From: Amorphophallus konjac
Taxonomy: Eukaryota; Streptophyta; Magnoliopsida; Alismatales; Araceae
Direction of reading: 5' to 3'
DNA length: 64,000 nt
Assembly (NCBI GenBank): GCA_022559845.1
Contig: JAHNEJ010000369.1
Location: forward strand, 1-64,000
In this document: in pieces, positions 63,896 through 64,000 of the stretch
Layout: each line of letters begins with the position of its first letter
How positions within the stretch are numbered: the first letter of the stretch is position 1
Made by a program: the position numbers and the translations under genes
The notes under the pieces: generated by a model
What the model was told of the DNA's origin: nothing
The model's database searches: none
Seen by the model: the letters and a program-made list of their open reading frames with translations, nothing else

Positions 63896-64000
63896 TTCTA
63901 TTTCTCCCCCGTCGGCTGGGATACAAAAAGAAAACCCTTTTTACTGATATCTGACTCGATTCAGAAGTCTAATTATTTAGGTATTTTAATATTTTTTCTT

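Noticed and set aside
63369..63947. Plus-strand open frame of 192 codons
   Set aside because: It lies opposite the small membrane protein gene, is Ser/Pro/Arg-rich, and has no conserved motif.

Overview
The window is plant nuclear DNA. The evidence is plant LTR-retrotransposon lineages (Ty3/gypsy Tat-like and Del/Tekay-like, Ty1/copia SIRE-like and others), a plant L1 LINE carrying an RNase H domain, MITEs, very long CT/GA and AT microsatellites, and GC-rich host exons with plant-specific proteins. The GC-rich exons in an AT-richer background and the element types suggest a monocot, but the sequence does not name the species. Most of the 64 kb is repetitive; I support only three host protein-coding loci plus one broken gene copy.

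Layout. About 1-16,226 is Ty3/gypsy-type LTR material in tandem: the 3' end of one internal region (1-1,793), an LTR starting at 1,794, an internal region with a broken gag and no recognisable polymerase (a large non-autonomous, TR-GAG/LARD-like element), a second polypurine tract and a second LTR starting at 14,163. The second LTR block stops abruptly at 15,896, where a Del/Tekay-type LTR end begins. 16,227-17,430 is more LTR-like debris. 17,465-20,424 holds a duplicated host gene: a broken copy (from 17,548) and an apparently intact 398-codon copy (19,228-20,424) with a distinctive basic motif near its C-terminus. 20,425-32,973 is intergenic DNA with microsatellites, a foldback Mutator-type MITE with a perfect 9-bp target duplication (24,502-24,881), an isolated copia gag pseudogene (25,815-26,628), a 115-bp LINE tail and two abutting Tourist-like MITEs. 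32,974-34,587 is an intronless B-lectin/PAN membrane protein gene of the At5g03700 type, followed by a third related MITE.

35,400-61,253 is a nest of retroelements. A Tat-type gag-protease on the minus strand is split at one point by a Del-like LTR, itself split by a SIRE-like solo LTR; both insertions show target-site evidence. Next to it a decayed plus-strand copia is split by a minus-strand gypsy LTR, which in turn carries a MITE-like insert with tRNA-like arms, and by a 5'-truncated L1 LINE with a 13-bp target duplication. A separate minus-strand copia with LTRs of only about 119 bp (56,148-61,253) follows. The window closes with a host gene for a small, probably plastid-targeted membrane protein (63,395-63,895, minus).

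No gene cluster or defence-like system is visible. The most unusual signal is structural: LTRs of at least three unrelated retroelement types carry dense arrays of very short perfect inverted repeats (stems 5-12 bp, loops 0-8 nt). Several of these differ between copies by paired, compensating substitutions. The SIRE-like LTR also carries about 16 copies of a 12-bp motif upstream of its TATA box. These deserve a genome-wide check.
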